A stretch of DNA of 64,000 nucleotides from Actinomycetes bacterium (GTDB lineage: Bacteria; Actinomycetota; Actinomycetes; Propionibacteriales; Propionibacteriaceae), in NCBI GenBank assembly GCA_023460935.1, contig JAEWOI010000027.1:62001-126000 (forward strand). The letters are read 5' to 3'. Numbering within the stretch: the stretch's first letter is position 1; each line of letters starts with the position of its first letter. Positions 47,703-56,160 of this stretch are shown one piece after another. The notes under the pieces were generated by a model. That model saw only the letters and a program-made list of their open reading frames with translations, had not been told where the DNA came from and made no database searches. A program made the translations under genes and the position numbers.

Positions 47703-49321
47703 ACCTCGCCGAACGCATGCTGGCCGCCCAGAAGGGCGAGCGGGGCATCCCCCGCGATCCCGACGCGCCCAGAACCACTTCCACTCCAACACGGGCCTAC
47801 GAGGGCCCGGTGCCGGGCGCAGCCACCCCCGCTCCGGCCGTCCCGGCAGCCTCCCCGAGCCCGTCAAGGGCCGGCGAGACCGCGCCGCCCGCCCCCTGGC
47901 TCCCGGTGCCCGACTCGGCCCAGCAGGCCGGCACTTCTCCCAGCATCACCTGGGCGCCCCCGCCGGCGGCGGAGGACGCGCACCGGCTCGCAGCCCGGGC
48001 ACCCGCGCAGGTGGCCGTCGTGGAGACCCACGACGCGCTGGCGCGGATCAAGGAGGAGTCCATCGAGCAGCTGTTCGAGCGGATGGGTGCGCGGCTGAAC
48101 GATCCCGACCTGGACGAGCCGGCGCTGCGCGCGCTGGTGCAGGCGGAACTGAACTCGATCATCGAGGGCGGCAAGCTACCGCTGACCGCGCGGGAGCGCC
48201 AGCGGCTGATCCGGGAGGTGCACGACGACGTCCTGGGCCTCGGGCCGCTGGAGACTCTGATCGCGGACAAGTCGGTGACCGAAATCATGGTCAACGGCCC
48301 GCACAAGGTCTACGTCGAGCGCGCCGGCCGCCTGACCCTCAGCCAGGTCCGGTTCAAGGACGAGCCGCACCTGCGGCGGATCATCGAACGGATCGTGATG
48401 CGGATCGGCCGCCGGATCGACGAGTCCTCACCACTGGTGGACGCGCGGCTGGAGGACGGCTCTCGCGTGAACGCGATCATCCCGCCGCTAGCGGTCAGCG
48501 GCTCGACCCTGACCATCCGGAAGTTCTCCAAGGAGGCGCTCTCGGTTCCGGACCTGATCAAGCTGCAGACGCTGACTCCGGAGATCGCGGAGCTGCTCAA
48601 CGCCTGCGTGGTGGCGCGGTTGAACATCATCGTGTCCGGTGGCACCGGCACCGGCAAGACGACCCTGCTGAACATTCTTTCCGGCTTCATCCCCGACCAG
48701 GAGCGGATCGTCTCGATCGAGGACGCCGTTGAGCTGCAGCTGCAGCAGGACCACGTGGTGCGCCTGGAGTCCCGGCCGCCCAACGTCGAGGGCAAGGGCG
48801 AGGTCACCATCCGCGACCTGGTCAAGAACTCGCTGCGTATGCGCCCAGACCGGATCATCGTCGGTGAGTGCCGTAGCGGTGAGGCCCTGGACATGCTGCA
48901 GGCGATGAACACCGGCCACGACGGTTCGCTCTCGACGATCCACGCCAACTCGCCGCGGGACGCCCTGGCCCGGCTGGAGACGCTGGTGCTGATGGCCGGC
49001 ATGGACCTGCCGCTGCGCGCGATCCGGGAGCAGATCAGCAGCGCCATCGACGTGATCGTCCAGCTCACCCGCCTGCGCGACGGCAGCCGCAGGGTGACCT
49101 CGGTCACAGAGGTGCACGGCATGGAGGGCCAGACCGTCACCATGCAGGACGTGTTCGAGTTCGACTACTCCGCCGGCGTCTCGCCCGAGGGGCACTTCCT
49201 CGGGCGCATCCAGCCCACCGGCGTACGGCCGGCGTTCACCCAGAAGTTCGAAGATCTGGGCATCAAGCTGTCCCCCAGCGTCTTCGGCAGCGGCGCGATC
49301 TGGACGGGAGGCCGGCGCTGA
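47699..49321 (+). CDS. tadA: TadA/CpaF-type pilus assembly ATPase
   Basis: A 540-residue secretion ATPase of the TadA/VirB11 family. A Pro/Ala-rich N-terminal stretch (about 15-95) is followed by an N-domain (EELFERMGARLNDP-like helix, DDVLGLGPLETLIADKSVTEIMVNGP) and a RecA-like core. Walker A is GGTGTGKTT (Lys320), with VSIEDAVELQL, RMRPDRIIVGECRSGEALDMLQAMNTGHDGSLSTIHANSPRDALARLE carrying the Asp and His boxes. GTG start overlaps the TadZ stop. It powers pilin extraction and assembly. Confidence 0.95.
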   Translation: MNLAERMLAAQKGERGIPRDPDAPRTTSTPTRAYEGPVPGAATPAPAVPAASPSPSRAGETAPPAPWLPVPDSAQQAGTSPSITWAPPPAAEDAHRLAARAPAQVAVVETHDALARIKEESIEQLFERMGARLNDPDLDEPALRALVQAELNSIIEGGKLPLTARERQRLIREVHDDVLGLGPLETLIADKSVTEIMVNGPHKVYVERAGRLTLSQVRFKDEPHLRRIIERIVMRIGRRIDESSPLVDARLEDGSRVNAIIPPLAVSGSTLTIRKFSKEALSVPDLIKLQTLTPEIAELLNACVVARLNIIVSGGTGTGKTTLLNILSGFIPDQERIVSIEDAVELQLQQDHVVRLESRPPNVEGKGEVTIRDLVKNSLRMRPDRIIVGECRSGEALDMLQAMNTGHDGSLSTIHANSPRDALARLETLVLMAGMDLPLRAIREQISSAIDVIVQLTRLRDGSRRVTSVTEVHGMEGQTVTMQDVFEFDYSAGVSPEGHFLGRIQPTGVRPAFTQKFEDLGIKLSPSVFGSGAIWTGGRR

Positions 49322-50265
49322 TGGGATTGCTCGGCACCCCACAGGCACTGCAAGTCGGCTGGGCGCTGCTGGCGCTGTCCGGCCTGATCGTGGTGGTGCT
49401 GGCGGTGCTGCCCAGCAACCGGCTGCCGCTGGCCCGCCGCCGGCCCGAATCAGCGCAGAGCAACACCGGGCTGAAGCAGGTGGCCGCCGTTGCCACCGAC
49501 GCTGTGGACCGGGCAACCCGCGGCCGCACCGGCTCCCTGCTCGGCATCCTCGATGAGGCCGGCGTCGCCACCCCCCTGAAGGACCTGATCGTGATCGTCG
49601 GAGCAGTCAGCCTCGCCGGCTTTGCGGTCGGCCTGGTGCTGGGCCAACCCGGGCTGGGAGTACTGCTCGCGCTCATGGTGCCGATCGGCGGGCGGATGTG
49701 GCTCTCCGTGCTCGCCGACCGTCGCCGCGCAGCCTTCGGCAAGCAGCTCGACGAGGTGCTGCAGATGATGGCCGGCAGCCTGCGGGCGGGCTACAGTCTG
49801 CCGCAGGCGGTGGCCACGATCGCGCAGGAGGCGGGCAAGCCCGTGTCCCAGGAGTTCGCCCGGGTGACCAACGAGGTGCGGGTGGGCCGGCCACTCATCG
49901 ACTCACTCAACGAGGTCGCCACCCGGATGCGGAACCAGGACTTCTTTTGGGTGGCCCAGGCGATCTCGATCAACCGGGAGGTGGGCGGCAACCTGGCCGA
50001 CGTGCTCGACAACGTCAGCAAGACGATCCGGGAACGCAGCCAGATGAAGCGCCAGGTCGCAGCCCTGGCCGCGGACGGCAAGCTGTCAGCGATCATCCTG
50101 ATGCTGCTGCCGTTCGTGGTGGCGCTGTTCCTGTTCTTCCTCAACCGCGAGTACATCATGCGGCTGTTCACCAACCCGCTCGGCTGGGGCATGATCGCTG
50201 GCGGTGCGGTCATGCTGCTCATCGGCGGCCTCTGGCTCGGCAAGATCATCAACCTCAAGTACTGA
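49321..50265 (+). CDS. tadB: TadB-type pilus inner-membrane platform protein
   Basis: A 314-residue polytopic protein of the GspF/TadB fold: two N-terminal helices, the cytoplasmic four-helix domain (KQLDEVLQMMAGSLRAGYSLPQAVATIAQE, EFARVTNEVRVGRPLIDSLNEVATRM) and paired C-terminal helices. Its ATG shares one base with the TadA stop (TGATG). It forms the membrane platform with TadC. Confidence 0.92.
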   Translation: MGLLGTPQALQVGWALLALSGLIVVVLAVLPSNRLPLARRRPESAQSNTGLKQVAAVATDAVDRATRGRTGSLLGILDEAGVATPLKDLIVIVGAVSLAGFAVGLVLGQPGLGVLLALMVPIGGRMWLSVLADRRRAAFGKQLDEVLQMMAGSLRAGYSLPQAVATIAQEAGKPVSQEFARVTNEVRVGRPLIDSLNEVATRMRNQDFFWVAQAISINREVGGNLADVLDNVSKTIRERSQMKRQVAALAADGKLSAIILMLLPFVVALFLFFLNREYIMRLFTNPLGWGMIAGGAVMLLIGGLWLGKIINLKY

Positions 50266-50275
50266 AGGTGGTCAG

Positions 50276-51175
50276 ATGAACGCGACACCGGTACTGGCGA
50301 TCACCGTCTTCAGCGTGGGCCTGACTGTCCTGCTCTGGTTCGCCTTCGGCGGTGCCACAGCCGTCCGCAAGCGGGCTCTGGCCAACCTGAAGCGCGAGGG
50401 CTCGGTGCAGCCGGCGGCCAGGGCTGTCGCCGAACGCAAGGAGGGTTCGGCGCTGGAGGAGGTGATCCGGCGTCGCACCCCGCCCGCGCTGACCAGGCTG
50501 ATGACCCGGCTCTGGGCGGGGGCCGGACGTCCGGAGAACTGGCCGGTGGAGCGGCTGCTCGGCACCAAGTACCTCCTGGGCCTCATCGGTATTGCCGCCG
50601 GCTGGGGGGTCTACTCGCTGCTGCGCACCTCGATGGGCGCGTTGCTGGGCGTTGGCCTGGCCCTGCTGTTCCTGTTCCTGCCCGAACTGAGGCTCTACAG
50701 CCGCGGCATCGAGCGCCGCGAGGCGCTCAAGAGCCAGCTGCCCGACACTCTCGACCAGATGAGCATCGCCGTCAACGCTGGCCTCGGCTTCGATGCGGCG
50801 ATGCTCCGGGTCGCAAGGAATGGCCGCGGCGAACTGGCCAACGAGCTGGTCCGCACGCTGCAGGACATCCAAGTGGGGCTCACCCGCCGCGCGGCCTATG
50901 AGGACCTCGCCGAACGCACCGGGGTGGACACCCTGCACCGCTTCGTCCGCTCGGTCATCCAGGCCGAGGCCTACGGCATCGCGCTGTCCGATGTGCTGCA
51001 GACCCAGGCCGACGAGCTGCGGCTGGAGCGCCGCCAGTACGCCGAGCGCAAGGCGATGGAGATCCCGGTGAAGGTGGTCTTCCCGCTGATCCTGTTCATC
51101 ATGCCTGCGATGTTCATCGTCGTGATGGGGCCCGGTGCGATCGGCATCATCGAGGCCTTCGCCGGAATGGGCTGA
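50276..51175 (+). CDS. tadC: TadC-type pilus inner-membrane platform protein
   Basis: A 299-residue paralogue of TadB with the same fold: LPDTLDQMSIAVNAGLGFDAAMLRVA, ANELVRTLQDIQVGLTRRAAYEDLAERTGVDTLHRFVRSVIQAEAYGIALSDVLQTQADELR and two C-terminal helices. ATG 50276 follows GAAGGTGG ten bases after the TadB stop, and its own stop overlaps the peptidase start (TGATG). Confidence 0.92.
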   Translation: MNATPVLAITVFSVGLTVLLWFAFGGATAVRKRALANLKREGSVQPAARAVAERKEGSALEEVIRRRTPPALTRLMTRLWAGAGRPENWPVERLLGTKYLLGLIGIAAGWGVYSLLRTSMGALLGVGLALLFLFLPELRLYSRGIERREALKSQLPDTLDQMSIAVNAGLGFDAAMLRVARNGRGELANELVRTLQDIQVGLTRRAAYEDLAERTGVDTLHRFVRSVIQAEAYGIALSDVLQTQADELRLERRQYAERKAMEIPVKVVFPLILFIMPAMFIVVMGPGAIGIIEAFAGMG

Positions 51176-51831
51176 TGGACCCCGCGATCGCGGTCCCCCT
51201 CGGCGCGGTGGTGGCCGGCCTGGCGGCCTGGGCGCTGACCGGCTTCATGCTGCGCACGGCCGAGTCGGACGCGCCCCTGCTGCGGCGCCGGCTGCAGGTG
51301 CCGGCGGCTGCCGTGCTCGGCGGCCTGGCCGGGCTGGCGGTCAGCTGGGCGGAGCTGCTCACGTTCGTGGTGCTCGCGGTCGCCTCCGGCCTGCTGACGG
51401 TTGTTGACCTAGCCGAGGAGCGGCTGCCGGACGCGATCGTGCTGCCGATGCTGCCGGTGACAGCCGTGCTGTTCACCGTCGCAGCGTGGACCACCGGGGC
51501 CTGGCCGGCCCTCGGACGGGCGGGCATCGCGGCGGTCGCGATGTTCGTCCTCTACTTCGTCATGGCCGTGTTCGCCTCCGACCTCGGGTTCGGCGACGTG
51601 AAGCTGGCCGCCGTTACCGGAGCCTTCTGCGGCTGGTTCGGCTGGGGAGCGGTGCTGCTCGGTTTCGCGGCCGCCTGGCTGCTGTTCGCCGGCACCGGGG
51701 TGATCGCCCTGGCCACCAGGAAGCGCGGGCTCACCGGCTCGGAACTGAAGACCTCGCTGCCGTTCGGGCCGTTCCTGATCCTCGGCGCGGTCGCCGGGGT
51801 GTTCTGGGCAGCAGTGGCCGCCCCCTGGTAG
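51175..51831 (+). CDS. Prepilin peptidase of the A24 family (TadV/CpaA type)
   Basis: A 218-residue polytopic aspartic protease with about seven helices. The catalytic Asp residues are expected at Asp78 (VVDLAEERLPD) and Asp141 in GFGD followed by VKL. It lacks the N-terminal methylase domain of PilD, as TadV does. It should cleave the Flp pilin and the TadE and TadG-like pseudopilins after the Gly before AxxxEY-type sequences. It ends the operon, 4 bases before the convergent UspA gene. Confidence 0.9.
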   Translation: MDPAIAVPLGAVVAGLAAWALTGFMLRTAESDAPLLRRRLQVPAAAVLGGLAGLAVSWAELLTFVVLAVASGLLTVVDLAEERLPDAIVLPMLPVTAVLFTVAAWTTGAWPALGRAGIAAVAMFVLYFVMAVFASDLGFGDVKLAAVTGAFCGWFGWGAVLLGFAAAWLLFAGTGVIALATRKRGLTGSELKTSLPFGPFLILGAVAGVFWAAVAAPW

Positions 51832-51835
51832 CCGG

Positions 51836-52342
51836 CTAGCTGCCCTGCCCCGGCTCGATCGCCTGGTCCAGGCGCAGGCTGCGCGGCGGGGCCGGGTCGC
51901 CGGAGCCACGGCGGATCACCAGCACGTCGCAGCGCGCGTGCTCGACCACCTGGTCCGACACCGACCCCAGCAGCAGCCCGGCGAAGCCGCCCTGGCCGCG
52001 CGTGCCGACCACCAGCACCCTGGCACCGTCGGACAGCTTCACCAGCTCCCTGCCGGCTGCGCCATGAGGCACGTCGAAACCGACCTCGACCTCGGGGAAC
52101 TCCGCGCGCAACGCCTCGGTCTGGCTGCGCAGTTGCTCCTCCACCGCTGCGGCGAAGTCCTCGACCGGGGGCACGTAGCCCGGCGTCCAGGTTCGGGGTC
52201 GCGGTGCGTTGCTGATCGTCCAGGCCCGCACGATCCGTACGGGCGCACCAATCTTCGACGCCAGCCACAGTCCCTTCCGCAGCGCCTCGTCTGCGAAGTC
52301 GGAACCGTCGTGGCCGATCACGATCGGGGCCGTGTCATCCAT
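51836..52342 (-). CDS. Universal stress protein (UspA family)
   Basis: A 168-residue single-domain UspA protein: PIVIGHDGSDFADEALRKGLWLAS at the N-terminus, and the nucleotide-binding loop VLVVGTRGQGGFAGLLLGSVSDQVVEHARCDVLVIR (G-2x-G-9x-G-S/T), so it is of the ATP-binding type. The extra C-terminal 20 residues are disordered. Role: stress adaptation; nothing in the context narrows it. Confidence 0.93.
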   Translation of the reverse strand: MDDTAPIVIGHDGSDFADEALRKGLWLASKIGAPVRIVRAWTISNAPRPRTWTPGYVPPVEDFAAAVEEQLRSQTEALRAEFPEVEVGFDVPHGAAGRELVKLSDGARVLVVGTRGQGGFAGLLLGSVSDQVVEHARCDVLVIRRGSGDPAPPRSLRLDQAIEPGQGS

Positions 52343-52431
52343 GCCTCGACTCTAGCGTCCGCCGGGGGTCCGCCCGGGTCCAGGGGCGCCGGCCGGCGGT
52401 ACGATCGCTGGTCTGACCAGGAAGGAAGCCA

Positions 52432-53688
52432 ATGACGGATCACCGGGTAGCGAGTCCCGCGCAGCAGCGGGTCATCGAGCAGGTCGAGACCTTCGGCTCC
52501 CACAACTACCACCCGCTGCCGGTGGTGGTGGAGAGCGGTTCCGGCGCCTGGCTGACCGACATCGACGGCAACCGCTACCTGGATTTCCTCTCCGCGTACT
52601 CAGCGGTGAACTTCGGCCACTCCAATCCCGAACTGGTGAAGGTGGCCGTCGACCAGCTGGCCAAGGTTTCGATCACCTCCCGCGCGGTGTACTCGGCGAC
52701 GTACGGGCCGTTCATCGAGGCGCTGGCGAAGCTGTGCGGCAAGGACATGGTGCTGCCCATGAACACCGGCGTCGAGGCCGTGGAGTCCTCGCTCAAGCTC
52801 GCCCGCAAGTGGGGCTACGAGGTCAAGGGCGTGCCGGAGGACCAGGCGAACATCATCGTGATGGAGGGCAACTTCCACGGCCGCACGATCAGCGTGATCT
52901 CCTTCTCCGACGACGACGACGCCACCGGCAGCTACGGGCCGTTCACCCCCGGCTTCCTGAAGGTCCCCTACGGTGACCTGACCGCGATCGAGGCCGCCAT
53001 CGACGAGCACACCGTCGCGATCCTGGTCGAGCCGGTCCAGGGTGAGGCCGGCGTGATCACCCCGCCGCCGGGTTTCTTGCCCGGCGTGCGCGAACTCGCC
53101 GACCGGCACCGGGTGCTGATGATCGCGGACGAGATCCAGTCCGGGCTCGGCCGCACCGGCACCACCTTCTACTGCGAGCAGGTCGGCGTCGTGCCCGACC
53201 TCTACCTGCTGGGCAAGGCGCTGGGCGGCGGCGTCGTCCCGGTCTCGGCCGTGGTGGGCGACGCCGACATCCTCGGGTTGCTGCGCCCGGGCCAGCACGG
53301 TTCCACGTTCGGCGGCAACCCGCTGGCGGCAGCGGTCGGGTTGGCTGTGGTACGGCTCCTGGAGACCGGCGAGCCGCAGCGCCGCTCGCGTGTGCTGGGC
53401 GCACACCTGCACCAGAGGCTCGCGGAGCTGCGCGGCCGCGGCGTCACCGAGGTGCGCGGCATCGGGCTGTGGGCTGGGGTCGACATCGACCCGGCGCTCG
53501 GGACTGCCCGCAGCGTCTGCGAACGGCTCCTTGCCCGCGGCGTGATCGCGAAGGACACCCATGGCGCCACGATCCGCTTGGCCCCGCCGCTGGTGATCAC
53601 CGCGGCCGAGATCGACCTGGCCGTGGCCGCCCTCGGCGAGGCGCTGGCCGAAGCGGCGGCCGAGGCCGGCCTGGTCACCATCGCCTGA
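52432..53688 (+). CDS. rocD: Ornithine-oxo-acid aminotransferase
   Basis: A 418-residue PLP enzyme of class III aminotransferases. It transfers the delta-amino group of ornithine to 2-oxoglutarate, giving glutamate semialdehyde. Diagnostic stretches are HNYHPLPVVVESGSGAWLTDIDGNRYLDFLSAYSAVNFGH, MNTGVEAVESSLKLARKWGY, FHGRT, EPVQGEAGV, DEIQSGLGRTG and LLGKALGGG with the PLP-binding Lys262. The YxxHPLP start and NTGVEA motif are typical of RocD rather than ArgD. AGGAAGG precedes the ATG. No arginine-catabolism partner adjoins it. Confidence 0.92.
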   Translation: MTDHRVASPAQQRVIEQVETFGSHNYHPLPVVVESGSGAWLTDIDGNRYLDFLSAYSAVNFGHSNPELVKVAVDQLAKVSITSRAVYSATYGPFIEALAKLCGKDMVLPMNTGVEAVESSLKLARKWGYEVKGVPEDQANIIVMEGNFHGRTISVISFSDDDDATGSYGPFTPGFLKVPYGDLTAIEAAIDEHTVAILVEPVQGEAGVITPPPGFLPGVRELADRHRVLMIADEIQSGLGRTGTTFYCEQVGVVPDLYLLGKALGGGVVPVSAVVGDADILGLLRPGQHGSTFGGNPLAAAVGLAVVRLLETGEPQRRSRVLGAHLHQRLAELRGRGVTEVRGIGLWAGVDIDPALGTARSVCERLLARGVIAKDTHGATIRLAPPLVITAAEIDLAVAALGEALAEAAAEAGLVTIA

Positions 53689-53764
53689 GCTTCGGCGCCG
53701 ATCCCAACCACCGGCCCGGTCGTGGGGCAAGCTTCTGCCCAGCCGCACTAGAGATCGGACCATC

Positions 53765-55330
53765 GTGTTGGGGGCAGCCTTCAGGCCGGACCACCGGGTG
53801 CTGCTGCCCGCAATCGCTCCGGCGGTCCTGTGGCTGACGCTGTTGTTCACCGCAGACCAGACCTTCTGGAGCTTCGTCTTCGACGACTCGTTCTACTACT
53901 GGCAGATCGGCCGGAACCTGGCGGCCGGGGCCGGGAGCACCTTCGACGGCCTGAACCAGACCAACGGCTACCACCCGCTGTGGCTGCTGTTCTGCGCCGG
54001 CCTGTATGCACTCGGACTCGGCGCCGACGCCCCGCTGGTCGCGGTCGGGGTCCAGGTGGTCGTCTTCGCGGTGGCTTGGTTGCTGCTGGGCAGGTCACTG
54101 GTCGCCGTGACCGAGCCGCCAGACGGTCCCAGCCCGCGGGCGGCCGGTTGGGGCGTCGTCGCGACGCTGCTGGTAGTGGCGGTGCTGCACTCCATGGTGA
54201 AGGTGTGGGTGAACGGCCTGGAGTCCGCCTTCGTCCTGCTCTGCCAGGTACTGCTGCTCGGCGTCCTGCTGCGGGTACCCGACCTGCTGGCGCCCTCGGC
54301 GGCACGGGTCCGGCTGGCCTGCGCCGCGCTGGTGTCCCTCGCCTTCCTCGCCCGCACCGACGGCGGCCTGCTGCTGCCGGCCCTCGGGCTGTGGCTAGCG
54401 CCGGCCCTGTGGCGCGGCTTCCGCGGCGCGGTCCGGCCGGCGCTCGAACTGCTGCTCCTGCCCACGCTGGTCGTGCTGGGCTTCCTGGCCGCCAACCAGG
54501 CCTGGTTCGGCTCCGCCGTGCAGGTCAGCGGGCTGCTGAAGAGCCCGTCGCTGTCACTGTGGCGGGTCGGCTCGGCGGTGCTGGTCGTGATCGTCCCGAT
54601 CCTGCTGTCCACGAGGCTCGACGCCCGCCGCTGGCCCCGGCTGGCCGGCGGGGTGCGCAGCACCCGGCCGTTCGGGCTGTTCGTGCTGCTCGTGACCGCC
54701 TACTACGGCTTCCTGCAGGTGTTCCCCAGACCCTGGTACTTCGGTCCGGTACTGCTCTACGTCGTCGCCCTCGGCGCCCTCGCTGTGGCCGACGTCGTGG
54801 TCATGATCGCTGCGCAGAGACCGACGGGTGACCCGAGGCGGGGGCTGGTTGCCGGGGGAGCCGGCCTGGCCGCGCTGCTGCTGGTTCCGGTGGTGCTGGG
54901 GGTGCAACAGGCGCTGACCGCTCCCGCAGCAGCTCCCCTGCTCGCCGGGCGGGCGGCAGCCGAGCACATCGCGGCCGAGTTGCCTGCCGACGCGATCCTG
55001 GCCAGCTGGGATGCCGGCGTGATCGGCTACTACTCCGAACGCCCGGTGGTGAACCTTGACGGGGTGGTCAACTCCTCTGGCTACCTCGAGGCACTGCGGG
55101 CCGGCACCACAGCAGAGCACCTCGCGGGAGTGCCGATCGGCTGGGTGGTCAACCACTCCCCGGACGAGCAGAGCCTGCGCGTCGCGGCTACCCGCGTCAT
55201 CGGCCCGCGGGCCAGGGACGCCGAGGTGGTGGCCACCTGGCCCTTCGACGTGTTCGGCGGGATGAACCAGCTCCTGCCCGAATCCCACCACCTCACCGTC
55301 TTCCTGCTCCAGCTCCGTCCACAGCCCTAG
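53765..55330 (+). CDS. GT-C-like integral membrane glycosyltransferase family protein
   Basis: A 521-residue protein with about 10-12 transmembrane helices. The first extracytoplasmic loop carries FDDSFYYWQIGRNLAAGAGSTFDGLNQTNGYHPLWLL, an acidic DD motif and NGYHPLW that are typical of GT-C/PMT-like actinobacterial proteins using polyprenyl-linked sugars. A C-terminal soluble domain (about 390-521) has ADAILASWDAGVIGYYSERPVVNLDGVVNS. Start is GTG 53765. The acceptor is unknown; cell-envelope glycan or protein glycosylation is likely. Confidence 0.78.
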   Translation: MLGAAFRPDHRVLLPAIAPAVLWLTLLFTADQTFWSFVFDDSFYYWQIGRNLAAGAGSTFDGLNQTNGYHPLWLLFCAGLYALGLGADAPLVAVGVQVVVFAVAWLLLGRSLVAVTEPPDGPSPRAAGWGVVATLLVVAVLHSMVKVWVNGLESAFVLLCQVLLLGVLLRVPDLLAPSAARVRLACAALVSLAFLARTDGGLLLPALGLWLAPALWRGFRGAVRPALELLLLPTLVVLGFLAANQAWFGSAVQVSGLLKSPSLSLWRVGSAVLVVIVPILLSTRLDARRWPRLAGGVRSTRPFGLFVLLVTAYYGFLQVFPRPWYFGPVLLYVVALGALAVADVVVMIAAQRPTGDPRRGLVAGGAGLAALLLVPVVLGVQQALTAPAAAPLLAGRAAAEHIAAELPADAILASWDAGVIGYYSERPVVNLDGVVNSSGYLEALRAGTTAEHLAGVPIGWVVNHSPDEQSLRVAATRVIGPRARDAEVVATWPFDVFGGMNQLLPESHHLTVFLLQLRPQP

Positions 55331-55335
55331 GTGTG

Positions 55336-55372
55336 CCGAACGCCACCGCCCGGGTCGGACGGTGGCGTTCGG
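55336..55372. terminator. Perfect 13-bp stem-loop, bidirectional terminator
   Basis: CCGAACGCCACCG (55336-55348) pairs with CGGTGGCGTTCGG (55360-55372) between the convergent membrane-protein and YceI genes. Confidence 0.75.
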
Positions 55373-55400
55373 TGCGCCGGTCGGCGATGCCGGGCTCGGG

Positions 55401-55970
55401 TCAGGCGGCCTTGACCGCGGAGACCTCCAGCTCGAGGGTCACCTTGTCGCTGACCAGCACGCCGCCGGTCTCCAGCGCCGCGTTCCAGGTGAGGCCCCAG
55501 TCCTTGCGGTTCACCACGACCTGGCCCTCGAAGCCGGCGCGGCTGTTGCCGAACGGGTCCACGGCCACGCCGTTGAAGGTGAAAGGCACCGTGACCGAGC
55601 AGGTGGTGTCCTTGATGGTGAGGTCACCGGTCACCTCGACCGTCTCGTCGTCGACGATGCTGAAGTCGGTGCCCTTGAAGGTGATCGACGGGTAGGTCTC
55701 GACGTCGAAGAAGTCGGCCGAGCGGAGGTGGCCATCGCGGTTGGCGTCGCGGGTGTCGATGCTGGCTGCGTTGATGGTCACCTCGAGGCTGGACGCGGCC
55801 GGGTCCGCGCCGTTGATGCTGGCGCTGCCGCTGACCTCGTCGAAGGAACCCCGGACCTTGGCGATCATCGCGTGGCGGGCGATGAAGCCGACGCGGGAGT
55901 GCGAGGGATCGAGGGTGTAGGTGCCGGACAGCTCGCGGACGGACGTCGTGGCGGCGGTGGTGGTGGTCAT
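55401..55970 (-). CDS. YceI family protein
   Basis: About 189 residues of the YceI lipocalin-like family: LSGTYTLDPSHSRVGFIARHAMIAKVRGSFDEVSGSASI, IDTRDANRDGHLRSADFFDVETYPSITFKGT, GDLTIKDTTCSVTVPFTFNG and WGLTWNAALETGGVLVSDKVTL. No signal peptide, unlike E. coli YceI. These beta-barrels bind isoprenoid-type lipids. ATG 55970 has GAGGAG six bases upstream; the adjoining ATG 55973 is possible. Two TTGA-N4-TCAA palindromes upstream suggest MarR-type control. Confidence 0.92.
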   Translation of the reverse strand: MTTTTAATTSVRELSGTYTLDPSHSRVGFIARHAMIAKVRGSFDEVSGSASINGADPAASSLEVTINAASIDTRDANRDGHLRSADFFDVETYPSITFKGTDFSIVDDETVEVTGDLTIKDTTCSVTVPFTFNGVAVDPFGNSRAGFEGQVVVNRKDWGLTWNAALETGGVLVSDKVTLELEVSAVKAA

Positions 55971-55989
55971 CATTTGCTCCTCAGGTTTG

Positions 55990-56037
55990 GTTGAAGTCTC
56001 AACTAAAACTGTACGCACTGATTGTTGATACGTCAAC
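55990..56037. promoter_or_regulatory. Two MarR-type operators upstream of the YceI gene
   Basis: GTTGAAGTCTCAAC (55990-56003) and GTTGATACGTCAAC (56024-56037) share the palindromic frame GTTGA-N4-TCAAC, centres 34 bp apart. The first begins 19 bases upstream of the start codon. Similar TTGA/TCAA sites are bound by MarR-family repressors, which often accompany yceI; no such regulator gene is adjacent here. Confidence 0.6.
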
Positions 56038-56160
56038 TACCTGTCCATCCGGACGGGTTTCCCGCCCCTGCCACGGCCGCTGAGGCGCGGGGTAAGGTGA
56101 CAGCACAACTGAGTGGACGGCGCGCCGCAGCCCGTCCGTCGGAACCGGTACGGAGGATGG

